A DNA stretch of 64,000 nt from Chamaea fasciata (GCA_029207755.1 JARCOQ010000003.1:42552144-42616143); one strand, 5' to 3'. Counted from the first letter of the stretch, positions 25,841-38,800 are shown. The notes: generated by a model not told the origin, from the sequence alone. Numbers and translations: made by a program.

Positions 25841-26014
25841 GCTTCTGACGACAAATCTGATCTTGTAACTCTCTACATCTTTAAAAGTGACAGCTTCTCT
25901 GTTAAACTAACTCAACTTTCTACTGTGATTGAATCTTTTTTCATGTAATTCAGTCACATGGCTTTGTTAAACACAGGAGCCTGACATGGACTTCCTCTAT
26001 TTTGAATCTTGTAA
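25841..26014. repeat. Copy B of the ~175-bp local repeat, free-standing
   Basis: The segment runs from GCTTCTGACG to TTTGAATCTTGTAA, in the same orientation as copy A about 1.85 kb upstream. Differences are mostly single substitutions and a few 1-2 base indels. Similarity stops sharply at both ends and the flanks here show no CR1, so the unit has its own boundaries. No obvious target-site duplication is visible. Confidence 0.85.
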
Positions 26015-29000
26015 GAAAAATTTTGCTGCCGCCATAGCCTCATAATTTTTAGTCTCATATTCGTATCCAATATAGAGGCTGGATTTGTATTTTTCCTTCT
26101 CCACATTTTAAATGCACATCTTTTATTGTGAAGTGTGGTTTTTTTGGTGAAAATTAGATGTCTTTCTTTAAGCAAGAATGGATACAGAGGGTGGGGGACG
26201 TTCATATGAGTGCTCTTGTTCACTTTGGCCCCATAGTGAGGCTAAGGCCTGACAGAGTGAGCATTTCTGCCCATGGGGCTCTGACTCCCTATCTGGGGCT
26301 GATCTAGCTGGGCCATTGCAGTTCCTCCCTTCTAGCTCCTGAGCACACACCCTGCCTATGGGGCAGCCCACTGAGGGTTTTGGGGGAATTATCTCCATTT
26401 CTCTCTCAAAAACCACAAAGGAGCTGAAATTAGTATGAAATTCTTTAAGTCATACAGAACCCTCAATCCTGAACTTTAAGGAAGTTCATTCTCAAGCCAT
26501 CATTTGATTACAGTGATCTAAAATGTTATGGACCACATTCTCAAAGCCATGGAAATTTAGATTTTTAATAGCCCAGATCAAACAATTTTCTGGTGAACCT
26601 CTCCCTACCTCTCAGCTAGCTGAAGATAGTTTTGTTTCTAGTGAAATAATTAAAGGCTTTTTATTTTGCTGATTTTGATGCCAAAAGCATGTTATCAAAG
26701 GGCTGTACTGGACAGTTGAAGGGCAGTTCTGCAAGGATATACAAGATCCCTTGTAAAATCTTCAGCTCTCAGTGTGAAGGAACAAGGTATACTTGTAAGT
26801 GCAGCAGCTGGTACTTGGCATTTTTGCATCTCTTTTTACAAGGAGTTGGTCTGCATTGAACAGGATTGCCTAGGAGACACAGAGTAGCAGAATTACTGGG
26901 CTGGCTCCATATTCCTGGATGGGGGACAGAACAGGAACTCAACAAGCTCTACAAAGGGTTCCTGTCAAGTTTGTTTTCCAGTTTAATGGTGAATAAAGGT
27001 CTCCCACTGCAAATCTTATGAACTGGTGAACATGGGAACAGGGAAAAATATAATACTTTTTGTACTTCAGGGACTAACTGAAAACTAAGAAATTTAAAGA
27101 CTTGTAAAGTCAATGTGCATGTGTCTAGTACACTTTTTGTTTCTCTGCCAATCTACATGAAGGGACGTTTCAGGCCCCCAACTCTCTTTGGGTCCAATTA
27201 GGCAGCGGTAATGTACTTGCTGCCACTGCTGTCACTTTCATTTTGATGCTCGTTTAAATAAATTCCTTTTAAAAAGGGCTGTGATTAGTTATCCAAGCCC
27301 AAAGTTTTTAGTGCTTTTGCTTTATGACAAAATATTCAAATGTCAGGCTCTGACCTGACTTGGTACTCCACACAGTGATGCACAGAAGTACATGTGCTCA
27401 TCTGTAGAACTGAAAACATTGATTAAAGAAGGAGTCCAGGCAACATGCTGTACTCTAGCAAGGTCAGGGAACTGTGACAAAAGGGAATATCTTGCCCTGG
27501 AGCTGACACAGCACTGCCCTTGCTCAGTGCTGCAAGAGGACATTGGGCAGAGGGTGCAGTAAGTACTGGAAGAAACAGTCTTTCCTGCCCCTATATTCTC
27601 TGAACATGTTTGTTATGGCCAATTCCTGCAGGTGCTGATGGTAATAGCGGCCTGTGGCTTTAGTGTTTTCTTTTCTGGTTGGTAATTTAAAATTAATACT
27701 ATTTGCTTTAATTTATTTGTGCTGGTTTTCAGAACTGAGCGCCTGATAAGACAGTTAGGATCTTGTTTTGAGGACAGCGTGGGCTGACTATTAGTCATCT
27801 CAGATTGCTGTTATTAGCTGGTATATTCCCCCATTGAAGTGGATCCAGGCACGTCACAGCTGTGTCAGTGTATACTTTCAGAAAGCACCCAGCAAAATGA
27901 AATCTTGTTCCTCTCCAAGGGAGGCACTGGGCTGAAGTGCTACTGGATACACAACAGATGACAACTATAGGATGCCCGCATCCCACTTCCCTGTGGCTGA
28001 CCATACCACTTTCCATGCTCTTTGATGTGAGATGCTCCAGCTGGCATCCCTGGGCTAAGACTGCACTCAGTTGTATGCTCCTGCTGTGTTCACATGTCTA
28101 TGTGGTTACCTGTGCTGGAGGAGGAGCAGAAGCCCCACATGCCAACTGCTAAGCAAGATGCCTAAACATGGTGTCATCTTTCCAGTCCTGAGCCTTACCT
28201 CTGGACACTGATATTCTTTGAAACCCGGGTCTTTCAGTCCTACATACAAAACAATGCTATCCATGCACTACGAACAGAACAGACGGGATGATTAATCAGT
28301 GGATGAACTGCACTCATGGTAACACATCATACATAAAGGGCAAAAAGAGAAACCTGTCAGACATCAAAGAAAATACTTCCCAAGTGACTTTTATTAACTG
28401 AAAGTGCCAACAAGCTTTTAAACAGAGTCACCTCACTCTAATGCCTTTGCCGCAGCCTTTCATGATGGCTGACATTGTCCTGGACACATCCCTTAGGTGT
28501 CTTGTCATACCATAAGGACTCTGGAATTAGGTTATTCAGGATGTTCCCAATTATCTCTGTTACTCTTTTTTTACCATTAGAGGAGCTCTGGGAGCTCTAC
28601 AAAAATAGAACCAAGAGAAAAAAATAATTGGGAGCAAATTAACAATGGAAGATGTAGCTTTGTCCTTCAAGACAACCAACTAAAGGTTTCCGTTTTATCT
28701 TTGTGTTTTGGTTTGCTTGCATTTATCTTGTCCAGCTATCTAAACTGCAGATGCAGACAACAAATGGGAAAGCTTTGTTTCTTCGAGATACACAATGCCT
28801 TCAAGTCTTCTTTGGCTACTTTTCTCATTTAATACACGTCTCATATTATTGGAGGTGACCTTCTATTCCCTGTGCTACAGAGGGTTTAAAATCTAGGCTT
28901 GAATTGGGATCCTTCTCTGTTATAAATGCTCCTGGATATGCCACCATGTAAATTTTATAAAGTCTGTGAGTTTATGTAAGGTTTGCCTTTGCCTGTCTGG

Positions 29001-31550
29001 GTTTGGGCAGTACATATGGTTTATGTCAGCATTTGTAAGGTTATCGCAAAGGTTATCTTAGCTAAATTATGGCCCTTTGTTTATCCATGTGGTTAGTTAT
29101 GGTGAAAACAGCTGCACTGTCAGTAAAATCTTTCTGCTGCCCTCAACCCTGACCTGGAGGTACCAGACTCTGAGAGGCTACATGGCTTCATTTGAAAGTT
29201 GCTTTGAAGGGGCTGTGAATTTAAGCTGACACTTTACCTGAAATACCTGCCTCCAAATTAGCTGTGAAGAATCAGGTAACCAGCAGAAGATGCCAGCATG
29301 TCTTTGTCTAGTAGCTCACTGTGGTCAGTGAAGCTTCTCCTTGCCCTGGGAACTCATGCGTGACACGTTCTAAAGATAAGAAAAACTGCAGTTGCAAAGG
29401 AATATCTGGAAGTACTTCAGGAAGGTGGGGGAAAAAAGCCATTCTGCAGCATATGGACATGGTCTGGGCCTCTTGATGGTTGGGGTCTGCCTGCTGCTCC
29501 AGCGGTCCTGAAATCATGGTGCAATGGTCTTTTTTCCTGTTGCCATAAAATACCTGCCATTCCTCCCTTCTGATCCCCCTCTCTGTCCACACTTGACTGG
29601 GAAACAGGAAAGTTCATGTTTCCAAATCAACACATTCATCAGTCTCTTTCTTTACATGCATTCTGTCAAAGATGGGAGACGTGTGGTCCACTTGAGGCAG
29701 AAGTTTTTTTCTTGCTCCTCAAATTATCCTGAAATCAACCGCTAGAAGAATCATCAGCTCCTTTTTTCCTGACCCATTGCATATTGCCCTGCATTTTGCA
29801 GGGAGAATTCAGTTTCACATTCAGAATTTCTGACTTAGAATCACTGTTTCAGTCTATTTATGATGCTTTGTTCTGACCTGGACTGTGCCAGTGGGCCTCA
29901 AGCAATAAAATCAGTGAAGTAAAGTGGTGTTAATCTGCTGTTCCTCCTGAATCTGGCTCTCTTGAGTCTGTGAGCTTGTGCCTGTGTGTATGTCTACCTA
30001 AGCAAGTGCATATATGTGTGCAATCTAGCTGAAAAGAGGATCCAATTAGAGCTAACCAAATACTGGAAGCAATTTTTCTTTGAATAAATTATTCAATGCA
30101 TTTTGTCTTTGTTCATCTCATAAATTATTCAACTAATAGTATTTGGATGGTGCTAGAGCTTGTAGGCTACTGCAGAAATGATCAGTCAGATAGCATATTC
30201 AGTAAGGAAGATCAACATTTGCTAAATAATGTATTTGGCAAATAATAGTCATCCAGCCCTGGTTTTAATCAATCTAATGAGAAAGGCAGACGGCACATGG
30301 CACTCATGGACGGCTTAGCAAATGCTGAAGGAGCTGATCCTTTCAGCTTTGCCTCCTTCTCCCCCAGTACAAACAAATCTGCAGAGTTTCCTTTTGGTAC
30401 CAATGTGAGTGATCCAGCTGGGCACCCCACACTTGCATACATGTTCCCACAGCCAGAGGCAGATAGCCAGCTCTCAGGACACTGTGCTGGGCTGCCCAAG
30501 TGAGCCTGTTGGCCCCCAAGCTTCTTGCCACCTCCTCACTTACTTTCCTGTGTGCAGATAGTTTTGGGTGTCAGGGCAAAAGCTCTACCAGTGCAGAATG
30601 CCAGAACTTTTCCTGCTACTTTGCACTTGAATTATGTGGTAGCAAGGCCCATTGTCTTGAACCAGCATAAATAGAAGGAAAAAAAAAAAAGCCAACAACC
30701 CACCCTCATTTACTAGACAGGAAGGTTATGGGTTTACAAATAATTTATTTGAAAAGGAGGAGTATCTTATTTGCTGGAGGAGCTGATTTCGGGGACATGA
30801 ATGAATACATTTTTGTTGTAATTTTATGCCAGACATTATGAAGGCATGCTACATATTTCCTAATTTTTAAGTTAGATTTTTTTGTTTCCTTCCACCATCC
30901 TCGCTTTTTCCTTTTTATGAAAATAAACCCCAAACAAATCCAAACTCTTCCTTTCCACATGACATTTATTTTTGTGCAGCCTTTCATCTGAAAGAGCTGT
31001 TTTTCTTGGAAACGTTGAGCTAAGCCTTTGAAAAAATTAGATGTCATTGGCTGTGTGAAATGTCTTCCTTCTTTTCAAAGCCAAACCTCAAGGATATCTT
31101 GTTTAGAAATTTCACATCTGCTTTATTTAACAATACCCAGGGCCACACTATCCAAATTAGTTTTCTATTTTATTTTGATGATACCATTATTAATAGAAAA
31201 ATATAAATAATCTAAAAGATCAGTGCAGAGTGCCAGATGCTTTACATAGTTTCACATTTCTGAAATAGGCCCATTGGCAGGGACCTTTTGTAGATTCAGG
31301 TACTACTTATTGTGGTAGGATCTGTCACATTCTCTCCAACTACTGCACATATATATAAATGAATTCTGCATACACTTACATTCCCATGACAGCTCATCAG
31401 CCTGCCAATGTTTGAAATTATTTTGACTTTATTTATAAGGAAAGTTAAGAGTGGGAACTTTCAAGGCTAGGCCTTTTCTGTGCTTAGTGCTGTAGCAGAA
31501 GGAACATGAGCAGTGAACTGATGCTTAAATAGAGAAGTCAACTAAATAAA
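26015..31550. other. Unique non-coding sequence, no gene seen
   Basis: Short open frames only (maximum about 100 codons, 30745-31047 minus strand) with no recognisable product. An A-run lies at 30679-30690. No CR1 or LTR landmark is visible. Confidence 0.55.
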
Positions 31551-31723
31551 ACAGGTTGTCCAGAGAAGCTGTGGATCCTTCATACTGGAAGTGGTCCAGA
31601 CCAGGTTGGATGGAGTTCTGAGCAATCAGGTCTAGTAGGAGGTGTCCCATGTCCCCACGGCAGCAGGGGTACCAGATGACCTTTAAGGTCCATTTCAACC
31701 CTAGCCATTCTATGATTCCATGA
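31551..31723 (+). mobile_element. CR1 LINE 3' end fragment
   Basis: The sequence reads 'acaggttgtccagagaagct', 'gtggatccttcat', 'gaccaggttggatggagt', 'ctagtaggaggtgtccc', 'accagatgacctttaaggtc' and 'ccattctatgattcc'. This is the standard order of the last ~170 bases of bird CR1 and includes the 3' tail repeats. The copy is 5'-truncated, as is usual for this family, and lacks coding capacity. It is less decayed than the copy at 4193. Confidence 0.93.
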
Positions 31724-33918
31724 TAAAAAACACACACTGATTTCTCAGTCACTAAAGAGGTTTTGCTGGATCTTTCTACTTTCATTTACAGGGAAGATGT
31801 TGTTCCCTCACAGTGACGCCAGTTTGGCTCAAGGCTTTTTAGCAGTGTGAGCCAGGGTGGATTCTGCCATTCCTTGTGGCCACCAGTGCCTCTGCTGCTG
31901 TTCAACCTCAGCCAAACTGGTTTTAGTCCGAAGTCATGATAGTTACTCATGATGAAAGTTTTTAGAAATGTGGTTTTTCAGCTAAAATTAGTTTGCCATC
32001 AATTTTATGCAGCATTAATCACTCATGCTAATAAGCCCCTCCAGTCATGTTTAAGTCAAACTGTAAGACCTGAACCAGCACAACAAAAGACTCCACAAAA
32101 TCAGTCTGAGTTATCCCCCAATAGTGAATAATTATGTTAATTAATTCACAGCCTGATTAAACAAAATTATGCTGAAGCAGAATCATCTCCATGAGTCTTC
32201 AGAAATGCCTCTTTTATAAATAAGGAATGAATCATTTATGGATGTGAAAATTTGGAGTTTGTGCATGTGTTTTGTTTTGGTTTTCAATGTAATCTAAAAT
32301 GTGTCTATTTCATTTCTGATTTCATAATCCCTGTGGCCTCAGGGCTTGCCTGTCATGTGCTGTGGTAATGGCTGGTTTATTCCTGAAAAAGCACTTGGCT
32401 GCCCCAGCCTTTCCTCACTGGAGTGACTGAGCAGAAATTTCTGAAACCAGGGAGCACCAGAGATGACTCTAAGCAAAACCCTCAAGCCTAAAATTCCCCA
32501 CTATTTGAGAAAGATTGGCTAAGGCATCTTGACCATTGAGGCTTGGTCATCCAAACCTAAAAATAAACACTCTTGTCTACCAGGAATCTACCAACAGCCT
32601 TATTTCACTGATTGAGGAGGTTTTATTCCTTTCAACTAGGGTGACAAGTTTGTTCTAGCCCATGGATAACTGGGTGTTAGCAGGGGGTGTGACCAAAAAT
32701 GACAGACTGGCATTTCGAGCTAGAATTAACTATTTTGGAAAGTCAAGGTTCAGCTGAGAAAAATGAAAGTACTGAGGAGGAAAATGAAAATATTGAGATG
32801 CAGTGTAAAATTATTCAACATCAAATGATATAAAGTCAGTGAGCAATATTGTATCTAAATAACAGAAATAATTGAATGTTAGTAATCAGTCAGAGTATGA
32901 TTTATATCCTTTGTAGTGCTCTGGACAGAATATTATTATTTTTAGTCATGATTCCTTGTGTGTGAACATTTTAAACCCCAGAAGATGCTAAAAGACCTGA
33001 AATGCTGGATCAGAGGTGACGTAAAGGCCATAGGTAGAAGTATTCTCTTCTCTCTGGTGTATAACAAGTGGAAAAACAAGGAGAGAGACTTCAAGAAATA
33101 GTAACTGAGAGGCATGAAATGCAGGAAATTGCTTATCGTAATGAAAGATATCAGGAAAGAAAGGATCATTAAAACCAAAACAGTTTGCTCCTAGGGAAAG
33201 AAGAGTGACTCTGGTGATGGGATATGTTATTAGCTGGGATGAGGAAATCATCAGTGATGGGAAAAGACGGATGTGTTGGATAAACACGTCTGGTTTGCAG
33301 TTGGAAACAAATAATTTATACACTTGTTTTAAATGAGAGAACAGTTCCCATTAGTAAGCAGACTGACTGTTGAAAATTTTCTAAGAGAGAAAAAAAATGT
33401 ATATATTCATACCTTCAGGGAAGATACAGGCCAGGACTATAAAGGACCTAGCTGCAGGGGTCACAGAGCCCATCAATATCAATGCTGAGCAATTTCCAGT
33501 ATCTGAAAGTCCCCTGTGAGACAGGGCAAAGGCTACTTTTATGCCAGTAGCCCCAAAAAGAGGAATGCATGAGTTGTGTTTCTCAGTGCTGCTTAGCCTG
33601 ACATTTGGCTGGAGTGAAAGAAAGGAAAAGCTGATGTGTGATTCAGGTGATAAGAACAGAGGAAGCAGGGGAGTATAACTCAGACCTCTTAATATGTGGG
33701 AAACCCGAACAGAAAAGCATATACTTTCAGTGTCCATGTTTTAAAAACGGGAGTGTGGAGAAAGCAGCTAGAAAATGTTTCACAGGCTGGAGAAAATTCC
33801 TTGCAGGAAGAAATGCAGAGGTTAGCTTGTCAGAAAAGAGATGGAATAGTGCCTGAATTAAAATTTATAAGAGGGCTAAAATGGCAGCCCCTAAAGGCTT
33901 ACTTATCCTGACCAGTGC
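31724..33918. other. Unique non-coding sequence, no gene seen
   Basis: Includes a 12-bp imperfect inverted repeat (31818-31829 and 31910-31921) and an AT-rich stretch near 32120-32240 dense in TAAT/ATTA motifs. Open frames of up to 118 codons are unrecognised. Confidence 0.5.
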
Positions 33919-34194
33919 AAGACAAAATGAGAAACAATGGCTGGGAATCAAAGCCAGAGCAATGCACCTGGCAGAAGGCTCACATGTTTAACAGAGAGGA
34001 TGACTGATGAATGTGATGGATTCTCCTTGCTTTGATGGCTCCAGATCAAGGCTGAACTGTCTTTTAAATATGCAAGCTCTTGGGTTCAGTGCAGGGAAAA
34101 GTGGTTAAAATTAAATGACCTGTGATATATACACAGGGTGCCAGACCCAATGCTCTATCTGATAGTCCCTTCTGGCCTTAATTTGTACTCCATG
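33919..34194 (+). mobile_element. Ancient CR1/L3-like LINE 3' relic
   Basis: The order 'gagaaacaatggctgg', 'gtgatggattctcc', 'agatcaaggctgaactg', 'atatgcaagctc', 'cacagggtgccagac' and 'tagtcccttctggcctta' closely follows the 3' region of an old CR1 family common in turtles and crocodilians, as I recall it. There the element ends 'ggtcccttctggccttaaa', then 'tctatgaatc'. The divergence is high, consistent with an insertion that predates modern bird CR1 subfamilies. The subfamily name is uncertain. Confidence 0.72.
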
Positions 34195-35126
34195 CAAACC
34201 TGAGAGATAAATCTGCTCTTGTATAGGTTTTATAGATAAGCATATTTATATTTTTCTTTTTTATTTTATTTTCTGTGAAAATAAAGGCAGCAGGGGCACA
34301 CAGTGCTCCCAGCCAGCTGGGTGAGCCCCTGGAGGCAGGAAAGTGTGTGCCAAGGCACCTCGCTCAGAGTAAGCCCATGTGTGGGGGGGAGGTCAACCTC
34401 CTGCAGGCACAGGAGGTCTGACTCTGCATATAAGCTGCCCTAAGCTGTCTCCAGGGAGTAATTAATGGATGAAATACTGAATCCACCCTGTAATGCCTGT
34501 GGGTCTCCTGGGAAAGAAGGGCAGCTAGGGACAGGTTTCAGTTTGATTAAGCTGTCATAGCAGACCCTTTGGCCCCCAAGTAACTCCTTATTCATTGCAA
34601 CCTCTTGTCTGGATAAGAAATGGTTTAAAGACACCCTACAAGTTGCAGTGCACCATAAGAATCTGCCCCAATATCAAGCCCAAAGCATCTCAAACACCTT
34701 GATTCCTGTGGACATCCCGTAGGCATTTCTTTTGACAGTAGAAAAAGGGGAAGTAGAAGGAACAATGACTCCCACTCATGCATCCAGTACCAGGCAGCGG
34801 GAGAGCAGATGATGGTGAAGGACAGTGCGGACCCAGTGGGCCACATTCTGACTCAGGCATTTTGTGGTCTGGAGAAGGCTGCACAAGGCACAGTACATCA
34901 GTGCAGCCCCTGGATATCACAGTCACTCAGGCGTGCAGGTAGGGTTATGCTCAGTGTCCTGCTGTTACAACACATACTGTGTTGTCAAGGTTTGTCTGCT
35001 CCCACTCGAGAGACTAAAAGTAAATGTTTTGCTAGTCTTTTGAGACATTCTGCGCTGTCAAAAAAGAAAAAAACTTCCACTGCAAACTTGTATGTTGTCA
35101 GTTGCACAGCTTTGTGGAATACTTTG
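34195..35126. other. Unique non-coding sequence, no gene seen
   Basis: No transposon landmark. The open frame at 34809-35300 (plus, 163 codons) crosses into the LTR at 35132 and so is not a gene. Confidence 0.55.
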
Positions 35127-35131
35127 CATGG
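35127..35131. repeat. Left target-site duplication of the second solo LTR
   Basis: CATGG immediately precedes the LTR's TG and is identical to 35828-35832. Confidence 0.88.
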
Positions 35132-35827
35132 TGTCATGGGTTTTGTAAAGAGCATATTATTCTATTCCAGCTGGGTGGAGCAGAATTGCTTATCTTTGTC
35201 CAAATGGGTCAGTGTCACTTATCAGATGGTAGAGTGCTACTTATCTCTCTTCATTGTTTCACTACTTCCATGGGAATGTCTTCTGCTAATGGACCATTAA
35301 GAGCTCATCAATGACATTACACATTACACTGCACTATTGTAAGCTGCTCCACACAGGGAGGAGGAGCCAAACCATCCTAACCTAGATAAAAAGAAGCCAC
35401 AGTCCCACTAGGTATCCAGTTTTTCCACCGTATCCCTAGAGGAAGACCGGACACATCTCACCATTACTGGACCCTTTTTCTTCAACGGGACCATCTCTAC
35501 TCCAACAGAACCACATCTGCCACTCCAGGAGGGTTTACTTTGGACTGCTTCCAACACCCTGACCAAAAGGGTGTCAGGTTGTATTTCTGACTCTGTCAGG
35601 GTTTTCTAGGATTTCTTGTTTGTTTATTTGTTTGCTTATTCTTCTGTACTACAACATCTGTATTTTTATATCCCTAGTAAAGAACTGCTATGCCTATTCC
35701 CAAAATCTTTGCCTGACAGCCTTTTAATTGCAAATTTATAATAATTTGGAAAAGGGGGGGAGGGGCTTACATTTTAAAGGAGACTTTAACCCTCCCTGGC
35801 AGATACCTGTCTATCTAAGCCAAGACA
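35132..35827 (+). mobile_element. Solo LTR of an avian ERVL-type retrovirus, with target duplication
   Basis: The element starts TGTCATGGGTTTTG and ends CTAAGCCAAGACA, flanked by perfect 5-bp repeats CATGG (35127-35131 and 35828-35832). A TATA-like GATAAAAAG lies near 35385. The stretch 'caggttgtatttctgactct' near 35575 parallels the LTR at 22237. The 3' part ('ttataataatttgg', a G-rich run, 'cttacattttaaagg', 'ggcagatacctgtct') matches the R-U5 end of passerine ERVL-type LTRs as I recall them. At 696 bp it is longer than the 519-bp LTR upstream, so the two are related but from different subfamilies. There is no internal retroviral sequence. Confidence 0.92.
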
Positions 35828-35832
35828 CATGG
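35828..35832. repeat. Right target-site duplication of the second solo LTR
   Basis: CATGG directly follows the terminal ACA and matches 35127-35131. Confidence 0.88.
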
Positions 35833-38800
35833 TAAAAAGTGCCTGAGAAGAAAGATTATGCGAAATAAAAATGTGAGCAGAGGTGACAAATCCCTCCAAT
35901 CGACAGTTCGTAAAAGAGGTTAACTGCACAAAGATTTGATGTATGTTAAGCAAAGTGTTCCATCCTTTGCAGTTTGCTGTTGCTACTGCAGTAAAAATAC
36001 TACATTTTTTTCATCGTAATCCCATGCTGTTTTTTACTCACACGTGAGACATTTTCCACAGCCTGAATTCTTTGCCTTTTTGAATCTCTTTAGTATCATT
36101 TTACAAACCACATTCAGAAGGTCTACTGGATACAGTGTTACAAATATTTTTTACTACCATTCTACTGTGCTAGATACTGTACAAACACATATTGAACTGC
36201 AAGAAATATTCTTACAGAATTCTAGGAATATTCACTCTCTCAGTCTTATTCCAACTACAGTGCTAGAGGCAAGATGCAGATTTTATGGAGAGAAGTAATC
36301 TTCTCACAGCCTATTTTTCTTAATCATCTCTCAGCTCTACTCTGTTTTGCACTTCTTGCAGCTATTTACACCTGACTGAAGAGAAATTGAAGTAAGTGTA
36401 AAATGCCACTCTGCATGGGTGGAAATTACTGCATAATATGGGGAAGGCAGTGAAGGAATCGGGCTATGGGGGGCAGGTATCACCCGTGTACAGTTAACCT
36501 AAAGACCTTCACACCGAGATGTGCAGATGTGAAAGTGCTAGCAAGGCCTCTGGAGAAGCAGTTATTGAGACGGCAGGACTCAATCCGTGCTCATGCAATT
36601 ATGACTTGTCTCATTCCACTTCTGTGGTGCTAATTCTTTACTGGTTTAATGAATTCTCAGCCTGCAAAGGGCAACTATGATTTCATTATAATTTAATGGT
36701 CATATTTTTCTCAGTAGTTTTGGTTCTGAGCATGAAAATTATGTTTGAGGTACACTTTCATGTTCTGCATCCTGGAAAGTTCCTCAGTCTTGATCCAAAG
36801 ATGCAAACTGACCTACTTGCTTGCTGGTAACACAATCAGTGATTCTTGCTCTTTAGCACAAATTCTTCTTTTACTTCACTTTGTGATGCTTGCCATTTTC
36901 CGGATTCTGGTGATCAGATTTTGTTAGGCTTTTGTTGGCTTCATGCAAGAATTATCCCCACTTCAGTCTGAGGTGTTATTGTAGCCTAAACCTACTGTAA
37001 TTCAGTAGTAAATCATGCCCGTGGAGCAAGAAAGGATGTGTCTATCATACTAATATTGTTTTCTTCTGTCAGTCATATGCCACGTTAATGGTCCCTTCAC
37101 ACGTTGTTTAGATATGGCCTTTTTTTTACAACATACCACAACTAATGCTAGAGGGAAGAATAAGAGAGTGCACCCATTTTATAACTTGTTTAATCCCTCA
37201 TTGAAGAGCTTGACATAATGGGGAATGACTGCAGGTCTGTTGTTATAATTAGAATTTGTTCTCTAGCCCTAGGCTTCTCCCCTTCAGGGGGGTTGATTGG
37301 AGTCCTGGGAGGCCTCACTTCTCAGCATGCTATTTCCTGAAGCCTCTTTCATCCCTGCTGCTAAGTGTACACTGAGTGACTTGGAGAGTAAGGCATGAAG
37401 CTTTGCAGGGTCTGCAGAACCAGAGCAAATAAGTGATTTGTGCCAAGGCAGAGATAGACCAAATCAAGCTTTCTATAGACAGTGGAGCTGCCAAGATTTT
37501 CTGCCACAAAGTGGCATATCATCTTCTGATGTACATTGTGGCAAACCTCTGGGCAAATATGATGGTAACAAGAGAGGGAGGCGAGGAAAACAGAAGATAT
37601 TACAAGGAAGACACAGCTTTCAGATGTCTGCAGGGAGAGCTTTCTGTGTATGCAGAGAGTTTCTCAGACTCATTTTTTAGGGTTGGCCAGAGCAAATCCA
37701 TTGGGTCAAAATGCTGCCAGAATTACCGTCAGCATGTGATGGTCAGAAGCACCTGGGAGAGGAGAGTGGGGAGGCTGGACTGTAGGCCTGATACCGTCTC
37801 TTGGGCACATTAGCAGGAGCATTGCTGCGGCAAGTCAGCCAGTTAGTCACCTCTTATAGGAACAGGGCTTTTTGCACTACACTTGAACTTGAGAAACCAT
37901 CTTTTAATAGAGTTTTGTTTTGGGCTGGGAGACACTGAGGCGAATTCTCAGCTGCTGCAAATTAGCACCGCTGCATGGTCTTCTGTTACACCAGCTGTGG
38001 GCTAGACCCTTGTCAGAGTTTATTTACAGAAATGGGCATGTTCTTTGAGAGCAGTCACATTGCTGGCAAAGGCAGCAGAGTGACAAAAGATGTGCCAGCT
38101 AGTGTATTATGGCCTCTCTTCTCTGCTGAAGTACACACAGGTGGTGCAGCTGTCCATCAGCCGTCTCTGAATCGTCAGGTACCTCCGCATGGTGTGGTCA
38201 GAATCACACACAGCTGCACACCCCCTTTGTCCCAGGGACATCAGGGAGTCCACATATTGTTACATGTGCATGCAGCAAGCCCCCTGCAGTGTGGCATGCA
38301 TGCCTAGGTGCTGCAACACAGGCTTATGCACATGTACAGATTCCTATACCTGCTCAACCTGGATCTAGAAAGCCTTTGGCTTCACAGAAGTATAGTTCCT
38401 CTGAAATCAGAGAGAAGCAATTACAGTAGGCCCTCTAGGATATCTTGATCCAACCCAAAACTTCTTCAGGTTCTTCAAAATATTTTGTGGCTGAATACGT
38501 CACCCTTGCTCTGCTTCTCTCCTTTCCCTCTTGCACAAACACAGGCATAACTTTCTGGTGACTATAAAAATCCCTCTACCCAGCCCCAGGAAGTCTGGGC
38601 TCAGTGGAGTTGGAATGTGACTTATGGATCTATCAAGGCATTATATCTGGCCATTAGATTCACATGTACTCTTCTGAGATTAGCTAAATCGCTCTGCAAA
38701 CTGTTAATAGGCAATTTCACAGACCCAGGTGTACAAAGATACCAGGAAAGTTCAGAAAACAGAGTTTAGCTAACTGATCTGTGGCTGCTGAGAGCTTGTA

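Noticed and set aside
34809..35300. Plus-strand open frame of 163 codons
   Set aside because: It runs from unique sequence straight into the U3 of the solo LTR at 35132, so it is not an ancestral gene.
38390..38460. Possible decayed CR1 tail ('ggccctctaggatatc', 'gatccaaccca')
   Set aside because: Similarity is limited to one or two short motifs; I could not follow a CR1 order on either side.
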